Of a stretch of 64,000 nt of DNA, positions 37,240 to 48,274 are shown in pieces. Below the pieces are notes generated by a model that had not been told where the DNA came from, did no database searches, and worked only from the letters and a program-made list of their open reading frames with translations. The position numbers and the translations under genes were made by a program. Location of the stretch: assembly GCA_914767715.1 (NCBI GenBank), contig OU612069.1, positions 4,836,001-4,900,000 on the forward strand, given 5' to 3'. Source of the stretch: Membranipora membranacea. Lineage: Eukaryota > Bryozoa > Gymnolaemata > Cheilostomatida > Membraniporidae. How positions within the stretch are numbered: the stretch's first letter is position 1; each line of letters opens with the position of its first letter.

Positions 37240-40200
37240 ATGAGACCTGATCAGGTTATTGCTGCAATAGGGTTGCATCTTGTTAACCTGTACCAGCTTC
37301 TGCTGCAGGTTATTGGTGGAGAGGAGAGACAGGAAAGAAGGTATTGGGTACACCCAATCAATGCCAGCAGGTGAGAGGACTACATAAAATAATTATATTT
37401 AGGTTGTATACTAACTTTCTTACTACTTTTAGAACCACTTCATTCATTTTAAAGACACCATCTTTCAGCAAGCTCATATATGTAGTGTGCTAGTTCAGTT
37501 GGTGTAGGTGGGCTATGGGCATGAAGTTGTTGTAATTGTGTCTTCAATATGGTGTGATCACTCTCTCTGAGAGTTCTCACTACACAACAACTGCAGTCAG
37601 TCTGTCATGGGCCCCTGCTGGGGCTTTGCAAGCTGGACTTTGTAAATCAATTTTTGTCCAGTATCAACCACATTGGTACATACGGATATGCAGGTCCCAG
37701 GGGCTTATGACTATGCCTGTCCATGTCAAGATTGTATCCTTAGTCAATTTGTTTTTGTGTACCAAGTTCCATTTCATACCTTGTATGTATGTGAGAAAAA
37801 ATGCCTGACCAATCTTTGGTGATGATTCAATGGCTTTCTTTGTAATGATTCAGTTTAAAGTAGTAAAATGTCAGAGAGTGAGTTGCATTTGTAATCACAT
37901 TTTACAAACATCAAAACATTGAAAGCCACCCATCACAATCATTTTGAAATTCTTTTCTTTTTCACAGAGATGAACTGGGATTGTTTGGCAACCTGGTGCA
38001 GGAGCTGCGGAACTATCCGGAGAAACACCAGGAATACTTCCGGATGTCAAAACAATCTTTCGACCATATCTTAAGCATGATTCAGGAAGATATCACCAAA
38101 GAGGACACGGAAATGCGCAAAGCGATCAAACCCATGCTCAAGCTCGCAGTAACACTTCATCACCTAGCAACAGGATCCGACTACGGGACAATACACAAAC
38201 ACTACCGACTCGGTGCTTCTAGTGTCCGTGGGATAGTCCACGACGTCTGTGATGCCATCTGGAAACGAATGCAGCCAGTATACCTGCGACAACCTGAGAC
38301 AGAGGCTGATTGGAAAACTATTGCAGACGGGTAGGCTTTAAATTGATAAAGTTAATGATGTTTAGTTGTTCATGCATGGTTGAAAACATGTGTTTGTAAT
38401 CATTCATCAGCCTATTGTGGCCTAATATTAATTAAAATCGAGGCTGTCTCCAGCGAGCAGAACCCATTTTCAATTGTTGCTGCTAACATAATCCAGTGTG
38501 TGACCAACAACAGGTGTACCAGTGCTGTTTGCATTCAGTTCGAACATCAGTGTCTCATTCTATCGGTAGTCGACTGTTTGGCAGTTTACTGATGACTTGC
38601 TGCAATATTTGACAATTGACAAGCATGCGTCCCAACTACTAATACAAACCTTTACCGCCAGCTTTTGATGTGACTGATGGTGTAGCACCTCTGTCATTAG
38701 CCACTCAATTGCAAACGGTATACAGTCTTATTAACCATCCAACTCTACTGCATGATCCAGTGTGTGACCAACAACAGATGTATCAGCGCTGTTTGCATTC
38801 AGTTCGAATGTCGATGTTGTCATTCTATCGACAGTCGACTGTTTGTCAACTGATGATTTGTTTGTTATATTGGAAATTCAACAAGCATGTAGCCTTCCCG
38901 CTAATACAAACCTTTACCGCCGGCTTTTGATGTGACTGATGGTGTAGCACCTCTGTCATTAGCCACTCAATTGCAAACGGTATATAGTCTTATTAACCAT
39001 CCAGCTCTACTGCATGATCCAGTGTGTGACCAACAACAGGTGAATGAGCGCTGTTCGCATTCAGTTCGAACATCGATGTTGTGATTTATCGACAGTCGAC
39101 TGTTTGTTAACTGATGATTTTGTAAGGATGACATCAGATGTGAATAGACAAATTCATATCATCATCATTAATATGTCATCATGTTAAGAATGTGCCAAGA
39201 TTCATGACTGATTGTGCTGTCATCGAAATTAATTGATTGAATATTCATTTGCTCGCTGTATCCTGATTACATTTTGTTACCATCATATGAACTGCTGTAT
39301 TACTATTGGTTTAGATATTTTATGTCTCATATATATATATATATATAAGTTTTACTATCAAATAAACCAGTTAATAAGTTGCAACGAAGTAGCGTAGTAC
39401 TTCTAAATGATCACAAATACCCACCACAACTTGTAAGGACAGCGCACCCTTACATCTGGTGACAGAACTGGGATTTGAAAGTTGAGACAATGGATCCCGG
39501 AAATCGCAATGAATATGACGGTGGCGAGGAGGTCAACCGCAATGAAAAAAACGGTGGCGAGGAGGTCGACCGCAATGAATATGACGGTGGCGAGGAGGTC
39601 AACCGCAATGAAAAAGACGGTGGCGAGGAGGTCAACCGCAACGAAAAAGACGGTGGCGAGGAGGTCGACCGCAATGAAAAAGACGGTGGCGAGGAGGTCG
39701 ACCGCAATGAAAAAGACGGTGGCGAGGAGGTCAACCGCAATGAAAAAGACGGTGGCGAGCAGGTCGACCGCAACCTCGAGAACGAGGAAGAGGAGCCAGT
39801 AGACAAGGCTCTGCAACAAATAAATGATTACTTGGGAGCTATCAGGCAGGATATGCAAGCCCAGGAGGAAGCGTGGAAGGAGGACCTTGCGCAGTTAACA
39901 ATGACATTTGCTGCTCAACAAAAACAGCTAATGGAACAGCTCACTGAGCAGGTGACCAAGCAAATTGAGGAGATGGGGAAACAGATGATGACAAAAATGG
40001 CAAATGAGCCAGTAGACGAGGCTCTGCAACAAATAAATGATGGCTTGGGAGCTATCAGGCAGGATATGCAAGCCCAGGAGGAAGCGTGGAAGGAGGACCT
40101 TGTGCAGTTTACAATGACATTTGCTGCTCAACAAAAACAGCTAATGGAACAGCTCACTGAGCAGGTGACCAAGCAAATTGAGGAGATGGGGAAACAGATG

Positions 40201-43200
40201 ATGACAAAAATGGCAAATGAGAGATCATGGACGACAATGGGACGAATGGCTACAGCACCAGTAATAAACACAAACATGAGGACACAGACACAGCTGAATG
40301 TTGAACAAACACCAAGCCCAGGTAAGAGTTATCCATCAGCAAGCAGTAATTCAAATAATTCAGGAAAGAAAGATTGGGTACAGTTAGGTCTCAAATTTAC
40401 TGCCAAATCCATCCAGCAACAATCAGGTGAAAATGTGAAAACCAGTCAACATGGTAATATTAGAGATCATAATCAATTTAGAGAACACGCCCGTGGTAGA
40501 GGCAGAAGTAGAGGAGGTCGTGGTACACACACTATGGCCAATTCTCAGGTCCCTCAGGAGCCTCCAGATCCAGGAATTAATCAACCATCTGAAAATACAA
40601 ATAATAGGCATTATGAGGAGTTTGACAATCGCATATTTGACACATGTGCCATTGATGTGATTGATGACATTGACTATGACAATAGGAATGTGACCACTGG
40701 ATTTTCAAATGACACGCAACAGTATGTGTCAAAGAAAACAATGACTGGGACAAAAATTTCCAAATATAGACTAACATCTGGACTTGTTTTTATCATCTTA
40801 GCTATTTGTATGACCCTACTAGGTTTTGTCGGTAACGTGAATGTAACAACACCAATGATATGCAAAACTGATCATCCGGTTGCTAAATTCAGACTGCCAA
40901 AACTATCAGGTAGTGATTTCAAACGTAGCCACATGGACTTGCATGCACCAATAGACCAGAATGTGACTTTGTTCAAACCGAATCTGATTCAATATAAATC
41001 CAAGGCACATCACTGTAACATACACAACACATGCAGGATTTTTGGTGAGTATAGGAATAGGACGACTACACACACAAATGAACTCGTGACAATGGAAACT
41101 TGCAAAAACATGGTACAATTTAAAAGGGCACCTTTTGGTGACATGACTGAAGTAGGTGGTATATACCAAACTCAAATTGCAACTGATTTTAAATATCACA
41201 TAGGATTTAAGTGCTGCACTGACTATGACTTTTCATCTAAGAATGCTTTTCTCTATGAATCTGTGGTAATTATCAGACATGGCAAAGATGAGGACATGCA
41301 GAGCCAGGTGGGTAGCACAGCTCACTGTGACTACCATTCAGGTTTTTGTAATTTGTTTGATGAATCAGGACTGTTATGGACACAAAATAAAAAAGAAAAA
41401 TGTCTCTATTTACCGCATATATTCTATCAAGGAAAACTACTGCAGAGGACTTGGCTATCAAATGACGGGGAATTGGCCTTGGCTTTTGCAAACCCAAAGC
41501 GTATTCAGCAAAATGAGGACTGTGGCAGGTTTGTAGACATAACTGACCAGGGTGTCGCAGTTAAAGTTGGTGACCTAACTAAGACAAGGGAGAAACGACA
41601 GATAAAGGGGACCGTTTTAGCGACTGAATTGAATTCTAGACTACAGGCAATTGGAATACATGGTTCACAGAATTTTAACAAGATGTTTCACACAACATTT
41701 AGGCTAACTTGTCAAAATATGATGAAGATGGCGGATCTTTTACTTGTATCACTTGATGAACATCCTATTCTGTCTGGGAGACATCTGTTGAATAATTCAT
41801 ACATTTATGCACAGAAACCACATGATTTCATAACCATCTATCCTTGTCAGCCAGTGGACCACTATGAGATTATCTCTTCACCAGAACAATGCACGAAACG
41901 AATTCCAATGGCTGTTTCATTAGGTGTCACCAACAGGACTATGTGGTTAAACCCTCATGACAACAATCTGCATGACACTCCAAGCCTCATTGACTTTGCA
42001 TTAAATCAGGAGATTCCAATGGTAATTGGTGGAGATTTATTCTTCTATGCACATATTTATGGGACTGTCAGGAGGGCCAGTGGCATTGACAAGCTGAATA
42101 CGATAGCGCTTGATTTTTCTGATTTGGGAAACAATATTGGTCAACCTGTCATACATAAACTACTATTATATGATTGGCATTTATTTAGAGGAAAATTTAC
42201 ATTGAATGACTTGACAGGTGCCATGCAATATCAACATACGATACTTGGGAATCTAATAGGCATTACAGACAATAATAATGCAAACAAAAACCCCCTTGAG
42301 GAAATGCATGATTCCTTGAAGGTTGCATGGGCATTGGCAAGGGATAACTTGGAATGTGCGCAAACTAACTATAAATACTACCATGATCTTAATACTAACA
42401 GACATCAATATAAGGTTGGGGATGTGGTTTACGTGAAGGTTCCCCATATGGCAGTTGGCAATATTAAGAAATTTTCTTCTTCATATCAAAGGCCTTATCT
42501 GATTGTTATGTTAAATTGATTAAATGCTGATGTTAGGGCACTAGGCACAACTGGTTTGCCAGTGGGCACTCAGTTCACTACCCACCTGTGCGTTTGAAGA
42601 AAGCTAAGGCACCTTTGACATCTGATTTTACTCCTGCCAGCTATGTATCTGTAAAGAGGAAACCTGCAACTAATCCTGCTGTGGCCGTTCCAGCTTCTAA
42701 CTCTGCTACACCAGCTCAGAATGATTCTACTAAGACAAGTTCACATGGCTATAATCTACGAGCTAGGAATAACTAATCCCTTCGCACATACACTTATGAC
42801 AGCTTATGACAGCTTATGCAATTATTATTCTATTTATAAATGTATCTGACTTAATAATAACCGCTATAAACTAACTGCTTCATCGCTATGGCATGGGCAT
42901 ATACAATAACATTGGTGATGTCTGGCTGAATGATGTGTTATTCAATTGACATGTAATTGTGCCCAAAAATTATTACCCACAATTAATACCCACAATTAAT
43001 ACCCAAAATCATCACACGAGCTTATTACAAAAAAAAAAATAAATAAATAAAAGAGAATTGGTATCTAAGACGAAAATGGTCCCACCTGAATATTTTGAGT
43101 GCGTTTTGAGTTGTTGTGCACTCTTTTGGCTGGCCACTTGGATTGAGCAGTCTCTCTTCTGTGGATCTGGAGTCTTGACGCTCTATGGAGGAGTGGTATG

Positions 43201-46200
43201 GCGTATCCTGGACTGGAAAGTTGCTTGGATGGAAACATTGCACACTGTGGACATGCAAAACAGTGCTGCGTGGATTTGGAATCTTCACACTCTATGGACG
43301 AGTGGTATGGCGGGACCTGGACTGGTAAATTGCTTGGATGGAGACATCGCACACTGTGGACAGGGAAAACAGTGCTGCGTGGATCTGGAATCTTTCTTCT
43401 GACCTCACCAAGTTCAAAGAGATGGTCGTATATAGGATAAAGAAGCCAGGGGAGTTTGGCGCCTCCTACTACTGGTCTGCCGAAGACTTCCATCTCTGGT
43501 GTGTGTCACAGCTCTTGATTGTCAAGATGGGCTGTACCTGTGTGCATTCAGCACCTGGATTTCCGATGGAGTGAAGGATGAATCGGCATGGTAGTGGAAT
43601 GTGAAGGACATTGTAATGGATGGTCTGAGTGATGGAACCCTCTACTATGACTGGATCGGAGAAGAGATGGAGTGGAATAATAACCCTTAAGTTAAGTTTA
43701 AAGATATGACATATTGACATTGAAACTTGAGAGGGGAGGGATGCATTCTATTGATAGACAACCATAAAAACAAAAAGAAAATGCATTCCTCATGTATTTA
43801 GTGGCATGAATCACCTTCATAATTAAATGATCTATAAAATTTTAATATCTTTATATCGGATACAACCAATGCATAACATAATATTCTTTACATTGAACAT
43901 TTACATGTAGATTAGCTGATTAATATTTTTAATGAATACATTTTATTACTTTCAGAGACAGAATAGTCCTTCGGACTTTCTTGAGTAAAACCATACTAGT
44001 GCGACTGATCCCTATGATGGTAACCGAAAGTAATCCAGTATACACAGCGGAAGCGTTAAACCCTGAGTTGAAAAGGCAGTACAATTTTAGTGAAGTATGG
44101 CACAAACAATGAAGTCTACCCAACATAATAACCTTCATTACACAACTAAGACAAGTCATGTTCTCCTACAGTAAAAGAGGACAACTCCTGATACATCAAC
44201 AGAATACACCAGAGATGAACACTGAAGGCTGATTAAGAACCAACAACACCACATCAACAAACAGCAGCCTCATCAACAACCAACATACCAAGAAATCCCC
44301 AACAACACCAAACAACAACAAAGAACAATCTAAGCTGAGAGATAAACCTACAAGAACCAAAGCTCCCCCCCCCCCCCCTTTACCTGACCACAATAGATCT
44401 TCACCAACTAAAACATCGACTACCAACTACTCAACAATTCCAGAAGCTAACATTACCACAAGATACAACTAACTCTATCGGCTTCGCCTGAGAGGGGAGG
44501 TGTAAGGATGACATCAGATGTGAATAGACAAATTCATATCATCATCATTAATATGTCATCATGTTAAGAATGTGCCAAGATTCATGACTGATTGTGCTGT
44601 CATCGAAATTGATTGATTGAATATTCATTTGCTCGCTGTATCCTGATTACATTTTGTTACCATCATATGAACTGCTGTATTACTATTGGTTTAGATATTT
44701 TATGTCTCATATATATATATATATAAGTTTTACTATCAAATAAACCAGTTAATAAGTTGCAACGAAGTAGCGTAGTACTTCTAAATGATCACAAATACCC
44801 ACCACAACTTGTAAGGACAGCGCACCCTTACAATTTGTTTGTTATATTGGAAATTCAACAAGCATGTAGCCTTCCCGCTAATACAAACCTTTACCGCCGG
44901 CTTTTGATGTGACTGATGGTGTGGCACTTCTGTCATTAATCACTCAATTGCAAACGGTATATAGTCTTATTAACCATCCAACTCTACTGCATGATCTAGT
45001 GTGTGGCCAACAACAGATGTACCAGTGCTGTTTGGTATCAATAGTCTAATTAACCATCCGGTCCTGACAACATGATTATATGATCAGTATGGGTCCTACT
45101 ATTTTCTGTATAGTCTATATTTTCTAAATGTAATTTGGAACAAATAGATTACACATGTCACTCAATTGACAACAATAGCAAACTGTTCTATCCTGGAGTC
45201 GGAAAGCATGTCTTCAAAATAGCTGGACACTGCATACATGGAGCCGGTATTTGAAATTAACAAATTAATGATTAAAATTGTTTGGTCTAGTATCGGACTT
45301 GCCTGGAGGTATATAATTGAGTAACCACTCTTTGAATAGGCAAATGATTGCAAATTCACCATTGCAATGTCATTTTTTTCGGTGCATACAATGACAGCAC
45401 TAAATGCTTTTGGTTGTTGTTTTTATCACAAAAAAGTTTTTCTGCATCGATTCTCTACTTTGAATTTTAGGTTCAGTGAGAACTGGAACTTTCCACACTG
45501 CGTTGGAGCGCTAGACGGTAAATAACAGTTCTCAAAATTAATTGGCCATGACCTTTGAATAACCATCATAGAATATAATGTGTGGTATTAAAGCCTGGTG
45601 ACAAATTGCAGCCAAATTGCAAGACTTTTGGTCTTGCAAGGATTTGCAACAGTTCTTCTATTCTGAACCACATCTCAGCGTCTCAAGACTCTTGCAAGCC
45701 TTGCAAGACTAATCTCAGAAGTCTGACGGCGTCAGAATTCTAAGATATTTGCAAGACAGTTGCAACAGAATATCTTAGAAAACTAACTGTGAACCAAAGG
45801 GCAGAGATTTTGGCTGTATATGCGATATGGACTAAGATTTGATAAAACTCAGAGATTCTGCAATCAATTGATAACTGCAGTCTTGGAAGTTGTAAGATTA
45901 TTGTGCAACTGCTGCAAGAATTCTAGAGTAAATTTTTTGCAATTTGAACTACAAAATCTCAAGACTGGTAGGACAATTGCAAGAGCGTTGCAAGAGTTTC
46001 GAGACTCTTGAGATTGCCCACTGCAATTGGGCACCAGGCTTTATTTGATATCTGCTAGGAAATAATTAAATTTCAAGTGTTTTTTTATTACTGGATCTCT
46101 GAGATAAGTATATTCGATAGTATCCAATCTATAACTGTCCAAGTCTGGCAAAATAAAAGCCGAGTCATCTTACACCATCAAGTGACTTTCGAATATCCTT

Positions 46201-47883
46201 TCTAATGATTTTCTTTGAACAGGAAAGCATGTTATTATCCAGAAACCCCATGGAGCTGGTTCTCAGTGGTACAACTATAAAGGAACTCACTCGATGAACC
46301 TGATGGCCATGGCTGACTCTTGTTATCGTTTTATCTCTGTGGACATTGGACAGCTTGGTTGTGAGGCGGATGGGGGTGTCTGGGAGTGGTCCAACTTCAA
46401 TCGTAGAATGCAGAGTGGTAGGGTTCAACTAAGATATAAGAAATTTCTTGCACATAATAGGCTACATTTTGAGTCCCATCCATTTTTTGGGCTGATTCGC
46501 AAATGTAAATCCCTTCATCTCATGATGTCAACCCTATCTCCTATTTCACAGAGATTGAGACCGAATATAAACATACATACATTCAACAATCAAACTTGGG
46601 TACATCCTCAGCTGTACACTTATAAAGCTAGGCAAAGATTGCAGCTACATATATAATATTCAGTAATTTATCTTCTTTCATTTTTATTATCCTATTTGAC
46701 CTTGAAAATGGCAACATAAGCATTGTTATCTTTCAGCTCGACTTCCTATTTCATTAGTAATGTTCTGCTTTCAGGAGAAGTGAGGTTACCATGTCCCGAA
46801 CCAGTTGGCGAGCATATGCTACCATATGTCATTGTCGGGGACGAGGCCTTCCCTCTCAAGCCCTACCTCATGCGTCATTTCCCTGGTAGAGATATTAGGA
46901 ATAATGAGGAACGGAGAATATATAACTATAGACTGTCTAGAGCTCGCAGGGTCATTGAAAACGCTTTTGGTGAGTTCAAAATTTGGAGTCGTAGCAACTT
47001 GCGTGCAGCATAATACATAATTGAGCGTGTTGTATGAATAGGCTTGTTCCACTATCACTTTTTTCTCAATAGAAAATCAAATCTGGCCGTATCACAAGGT
47101 TGGGGTGTTATGATGTACTAAAGTTTTAATTTCTAAATAGCCTATAGCTATGATGACAGTTGAAGTTGTGCTGTAGTGTGATTCAGCTGAAAAGTCACTT
47201 GCATTTTTGTTTTCAAACTGACAGGTCAAGCCCACCTGTAATGTCAAAATTAATATTTGAGTTTTTGCACAGGCATCTCTCTGTAAACCGAACTGAATGA
47301 AAATCACTACTATATAACAAAACTACTCTTGGATATATACTGAATGTGAAAGGTTTATGTAAGCATCCTGATGTTCCCTTTTCCTGACGGTGGTTGTGTG
47401 ATGCGTGCCAATGTTTATCATAGACTCAATCACACCCATTACGCCTGTTGGGGACACTCACATCGTCCCTCACACATCCATGACTGTTTAAATCAATGTG
47501 CGTTATATAATGTAATTTTTGTTTTGGCAGGTATTTTGACACAGCGGTGGACGTTGTTGAAGAAGCCAATGATGGGACTTCCAGTCAACATTGAAAGGAA
47601 AGTTGGTGCAATGACTGTACTACACAATTATCTATTGATAAACCATGACCGAAGTTATCTTCCTCCTGGCGTGGCGGATATGATCAATGGCAATGATGAA
47701 GGTGGACAGAATGGCATCTGGCGCCAGGAAGCTGGTCTTCCGCAGGCTGAGGCCACACAACAGCGAAATTGGGAGGCTACTGCGAGTGCAGTTAGAAACG
47801 TTTTTGTTGAATATTTTAATCGGCCTGGGACTGTGCCATGGCAGCAGGAAATGCTGGCCAGAAAGCGGCCAACCCTGCCATGA
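37240..47883 (+). CDS. PIF/Harbinger transposase (HARBI1-like), intact across six exons
   Basis: A DDE nuclease that excises and inserts the element. Exons are 37,240-37,370, 37,968-38,330, 45,471-45,517, 46,223-46,417, 46,775-46,969 and 47,531-47,883. All borders are GT-AG, all phases agree, and the total is 1,284 bases (427 residues plus stop) with no internal stop. The N-terminal exons resemble HARBI1 (R-R-Y-W-V-H-P-I-N, then Y-F-R-M-S-K-Q-S-F-D). The catalytic region shows P-H-C-V-G-A-L-D-G (first Asp), I-G-Q-L-G-C-E-A-D-G (second Asp), Y-V-I-V-G-D-E-A-F-P-L and R-R-V-I-E-N-A-F-G (Glu). Intron 2 is over 7 kb because of the minisatellite and the LTR element. An AATAAA at 48,111 could end the transcript. 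Start chosen at the first ATG before the conserved N-terminus. Confidence 0.9.
38478..39120. repeat. Minisatellite array, about 262-264-base unit, left part
   Basis: Tandem units recognised by CCAGTGTGTGACCAACAACAG recurring at 38,493, 38,757 and 39,019. Each is followed by a palindromic TCGACAGTCGACTG-like word and CTTTTGATGTGACTGATGGTG. The array lies in transposase intron 2 and is cut by the LTR element at 39,120; it resumes at 44,833. Confidence 0.85.
39121..39454 (+). repeat. 5' LTR
   Basis: Begins TG and ends CA. A TA-repeat (about 39,331-39,347) may serve as TATA element and AATAAA at 39,361 as polyadenylation signal. Confidence 0.93.
39457..39474 (+). promoter_or_regulatory. Primer-binding site
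   Basis: TGGTGACAGAACTGGGAT, two bases after the LTR, begins with the complement of CCA and looks like the complement of a tRNA 3' end. It resembles leucine-tRNA sites (TGGTGTCAGAAGTGGGAT type), but the exact tRNA is not certain. Confidence 0.7.
39490..42519 (+). CDS. Fused ORF: acidic repeats, coiled coil, RG-rich, glycoprotein-like ectodomain, integrase tail
   Basis: 1,009 residues from the first ATG. Order: about eight 11-residue acidic repeats (R-N-E-K-D-G-G-E-E-V; residues 5-95); two nearly identical 71-residue coiled-coil units (about 102-243); a Ser/Asn linker; an RGRGRSRGGRG basic tract near residue 338; an acidic patch; one membrane segment (L-T-S-G-L-V-F-I-I-L-A-I-C, about 428-452); then roughly 480 residues rich in Cys and N-glycosylation sequons with a furin-type R-E-K-R at about 700-703. 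From about 934 it resembles a Ty3/Gypsy integrase C-terminus (Y-K-V-G-D-V-V-Y-V-K). The ectodomain is proposed as envelope-like by layout; a chuvirus-type class III glycoprotein is one guess and is unproven. The N-terminal part is only gag-like: no zinc knuckle is seen. No PR or RT. The order gag-like, env-like, integrase tail is abnormal. Confidence 0.65.
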   Translation: MDPGNRNEYDGGEEVNRNEKNGGEEVDRNEYDGGEEVNRNEKDGGEEVNRNEKDGGEEVDRNEKDGGEEVDRNEKDGGEEVNRNEKDGGEQVDRNLENEEEEPVDKALQQINDYLGAIRQDMQAQEEAWKEDLAQLTMTFAAQQKQLMEQLTEQVTKQIEEMGKQMMTKMANEPVDEALQQINDGLGAIRQDMQAQEEAWKEDLVQFTMTFAAQQKQLMEQLTEQVTKQIEEMGKQMMTKMANERSWTTMGRMATAPVINTNMRTQTQLNVEQTPSPGKSYPSASSNSNNSGKKDWVQLGLKFTAKSIQQQSGENVKTSQHGNIRDHNQFREHARGRGRSRGGRGTHTMANSQVPQEPPDPGINQPSENTNNRHYEEFDNRIFDTCAIDVIDDIDYDNRNVTTGFSNDTQQYVSKKTMTGTKISKYRLTSGLVFIILAICMTLLGFVGNVNVTTPMICKTDHPVAKFRLPKLSGSDFKRSHMDLHAPIDQNVTLFKPNLIQYKSKAHHCNIHNTCRIFGEYRNRTTTHTNELVTMETCKNMVQFKRAPFGDMTEVGGIYQTQIATDFKYHIGFKCCTDYDFSSKNAFLYESVVIIRHGKDEDMQSQVGSTAHCDYHSGFCNLFDESGLLWTQNKKEKCLYLPHIFYQGKLLQRTWLSNDGELALAFANPKRIQQNEDCGRFVDITDQGVAVKVGDLTKTREKRQIKGTVLATELNSRLQAIGIHGSQNFNKMFHTTFRLTCQNMMKMADLLLVSLDEHPILSGRHLLNNSYIYAQKPHDFITIYPCQPVDHYEIISSPEQCTKRIPMAVSLGVTNRTMWLNPHDNNLHDTPSLIDFALNQEIPMVIGGDLFFYAHIYGTVRRASGIDKLNTIALDFSDLGNNIGQPVIHKLLLYDWHLFRGKFTLNDLTGAMQYQHTILGNLIGITDNNNANKNPLEEMHDSLKVAWALARDNLECAQTNYKYYHDLNTNRHQYKVGDVVYVKVPHMAVGNIKKFSSSYQRPYLIVMLN
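39502..39775 (+). repeat. In-frame 33-base minisatellite
   Basis: About eight copies of a 33-base unit containing GACGGTGGCGAGGAGGTC, each coding 11 acidic residues. Units alternate between Asn and Asp at the first position. Confidence 0.9.
39793..40218 (+). repeat. In-frame 213-base direct duplication
   Basis: 39,793-40,005 is repeated almost exactly at 40,006-40,218, doubling a 71-residue coiled-coil module. Only a few substitutions separate the copies, so the duplication is recent. Confidence 0.9.
42530..42776 (+). pseudogene. Shifted-frame continuation of the integrase/pol tail
   Basis: After the stop at 42,519 another frame reads V-H-Y-P-P-V-R-L-K-K-A-K from about 42,569 and ends H-G-Y-N-L-R-A-R-N-N before a TAA. 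A basic V-H-x-x-x-L-K element and a final YNLR-R word are common at the C-terminus of Gypsy-type Pol. It lies in a different frame from the main ORF, so a small indel near 42,520-42,560 probably separated them. Confidence 0.5.
43158..43395 (+). repeat. Short tandem repeat inside the LTR element, about 2.2 copies
   Basis: A unit of roughly 110 bases carrying TGGTATGGCG, GCTTGGATGGA and ACAGTGCTGCGTGGAT is present twice plus a partial copy. No protein is supported. Confidence 0.7.
43930..44500 (+). other. 3' internal region of the LTR element, decayed coding and polypurine tract
   Basis: A frame at about 43,950-44,108 (R-T-F-L-S-K-T-I-L-V-R-L-I-P, then E-L-K-R-Q-Y-N-F-S-E-V-W) is protein-like but ends at a stop and is unrecognised. 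An AC-rich Asn/Thr/Pro-coding stretch with a 14-base C run at about 44,366 follows. The last ten bases, AGAGGGGAGG (44,491-44,500), form the polypurine tract directly before the 3' LTR. Confidence 0.55.
44501..44832 (+). repeat. 3' LTR
   Basis: 332 bases, the same as the 5' LTR except for one A-to-G change (near 44,611) and one TA unit fewer. AATAAA at 44,739. Confidence 0.93.
44833..45045. repeat. Minisatellite array, right part
   Basis: Continuation of the 262-base-unit array interrupted by the LTR element. It starts with the duplicated ATTT and follows GTTTGTTATATTGGAAATTC, as in the intact unit at 38,860. Confidence 0.85.
45589..46044. mobile_element. MITE with TAAAGCCTGGTG inverted ends and TTGCAAG-rich core
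   Basis: The left end TAAAGCCTGGTG and right end CACCAGGCTTTA are exact inverses, with AATTGCAG just inside both. The core is filled with short self-complementary words (TTGCAAGAC/GTCTTGCAA, CTAAGATATT/AATATCTTAG), giving extensive foldback. It lies in transposase intron 3. Target duplication not clear. Confidence 0.75.
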
Positions 47884-48025
47884 AATTAAACCATAATATT
47901 GTCACAGAATATTTTATCATCTATATTTTCAAGTTATTTTTTATATATCTTTGCAAGCTACTTTCAATCTATACATCTTACTAAAATGTACAACAAAAAT
48001 AGCAGAACTCTAACTTTTCATCACA

Positions 48026-48116
48026 TTTATTATGATTTAAATTAATAATTAATCATCTTTGCAATGTAAATATTATAATCTATTTTTGTGTATATATATA
48101 TGTATATATAAATAAA
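48026..48116. terminator. Poly(A) signals of the two convergent Harbinger genes
   Basis: AATAAA at 48,111 on the plus strand follows the transposase stop. TTTATT at 48,026 (AATAAA on the minus strand) follows the MADF gene stop at 48,275. The two transcripts would overlap by about 90 bases. Assigned by position only. Confidence 0.4.
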
Positions 48117-48274
48117 TGAGCATAAGACAGAATATTATAACATGATGTGGTAAGAGTATGATTGCTGCTCACATTTGACCCATGTACTCTGAATAGTTAA
48201 AAGGCGTGGCAAGCTCAAATTTCGCTCGCGGAGTCGTTGTTATTGAGGATGTTGTTTGTGATTGATATTTTGTT

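Larger units (their letters stand above)
39121..44832 (+). mobile_element. Young non-autonomous LTR retroelement
   Basis: Two LTRs of 334 and 332 bases start TGTAAGG and end CCTTACA. They flank a primer-binding site, one long ORF and a polypurine tract. The 4-base duplication ATTT borders both sides. An uninterrupted copy of the target is visible in the neighbouring minisatellite unit (38,851-38,870, GATGATTTGTTTGTTATATT), which proves the insertion point. The LTRs differ by one substitution and one TA dinucleotide, so insertion was recent. No protease, reverse transcriptase or RNase H is encoded, so movement needed help in trans. The integrase-like tail and short duplication suggest a Ty3/Gypsy relative. 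Confidence 0.9.

Noticed and set aside
39403-39858. 151-codon minus-strand frame with hydrophobic repeats opposite the LTR ORF
   Set aside because: It is the mirror of the in-frame 33-base acidic repeat on the plus strand, and all frames are open across such a repeat.
43058-43574. Overlapping Trp/Cys-rich frames in the LTR element
   Set aside because: Several frames on both strands are open because of the short tandem repeat, and none has a domain.
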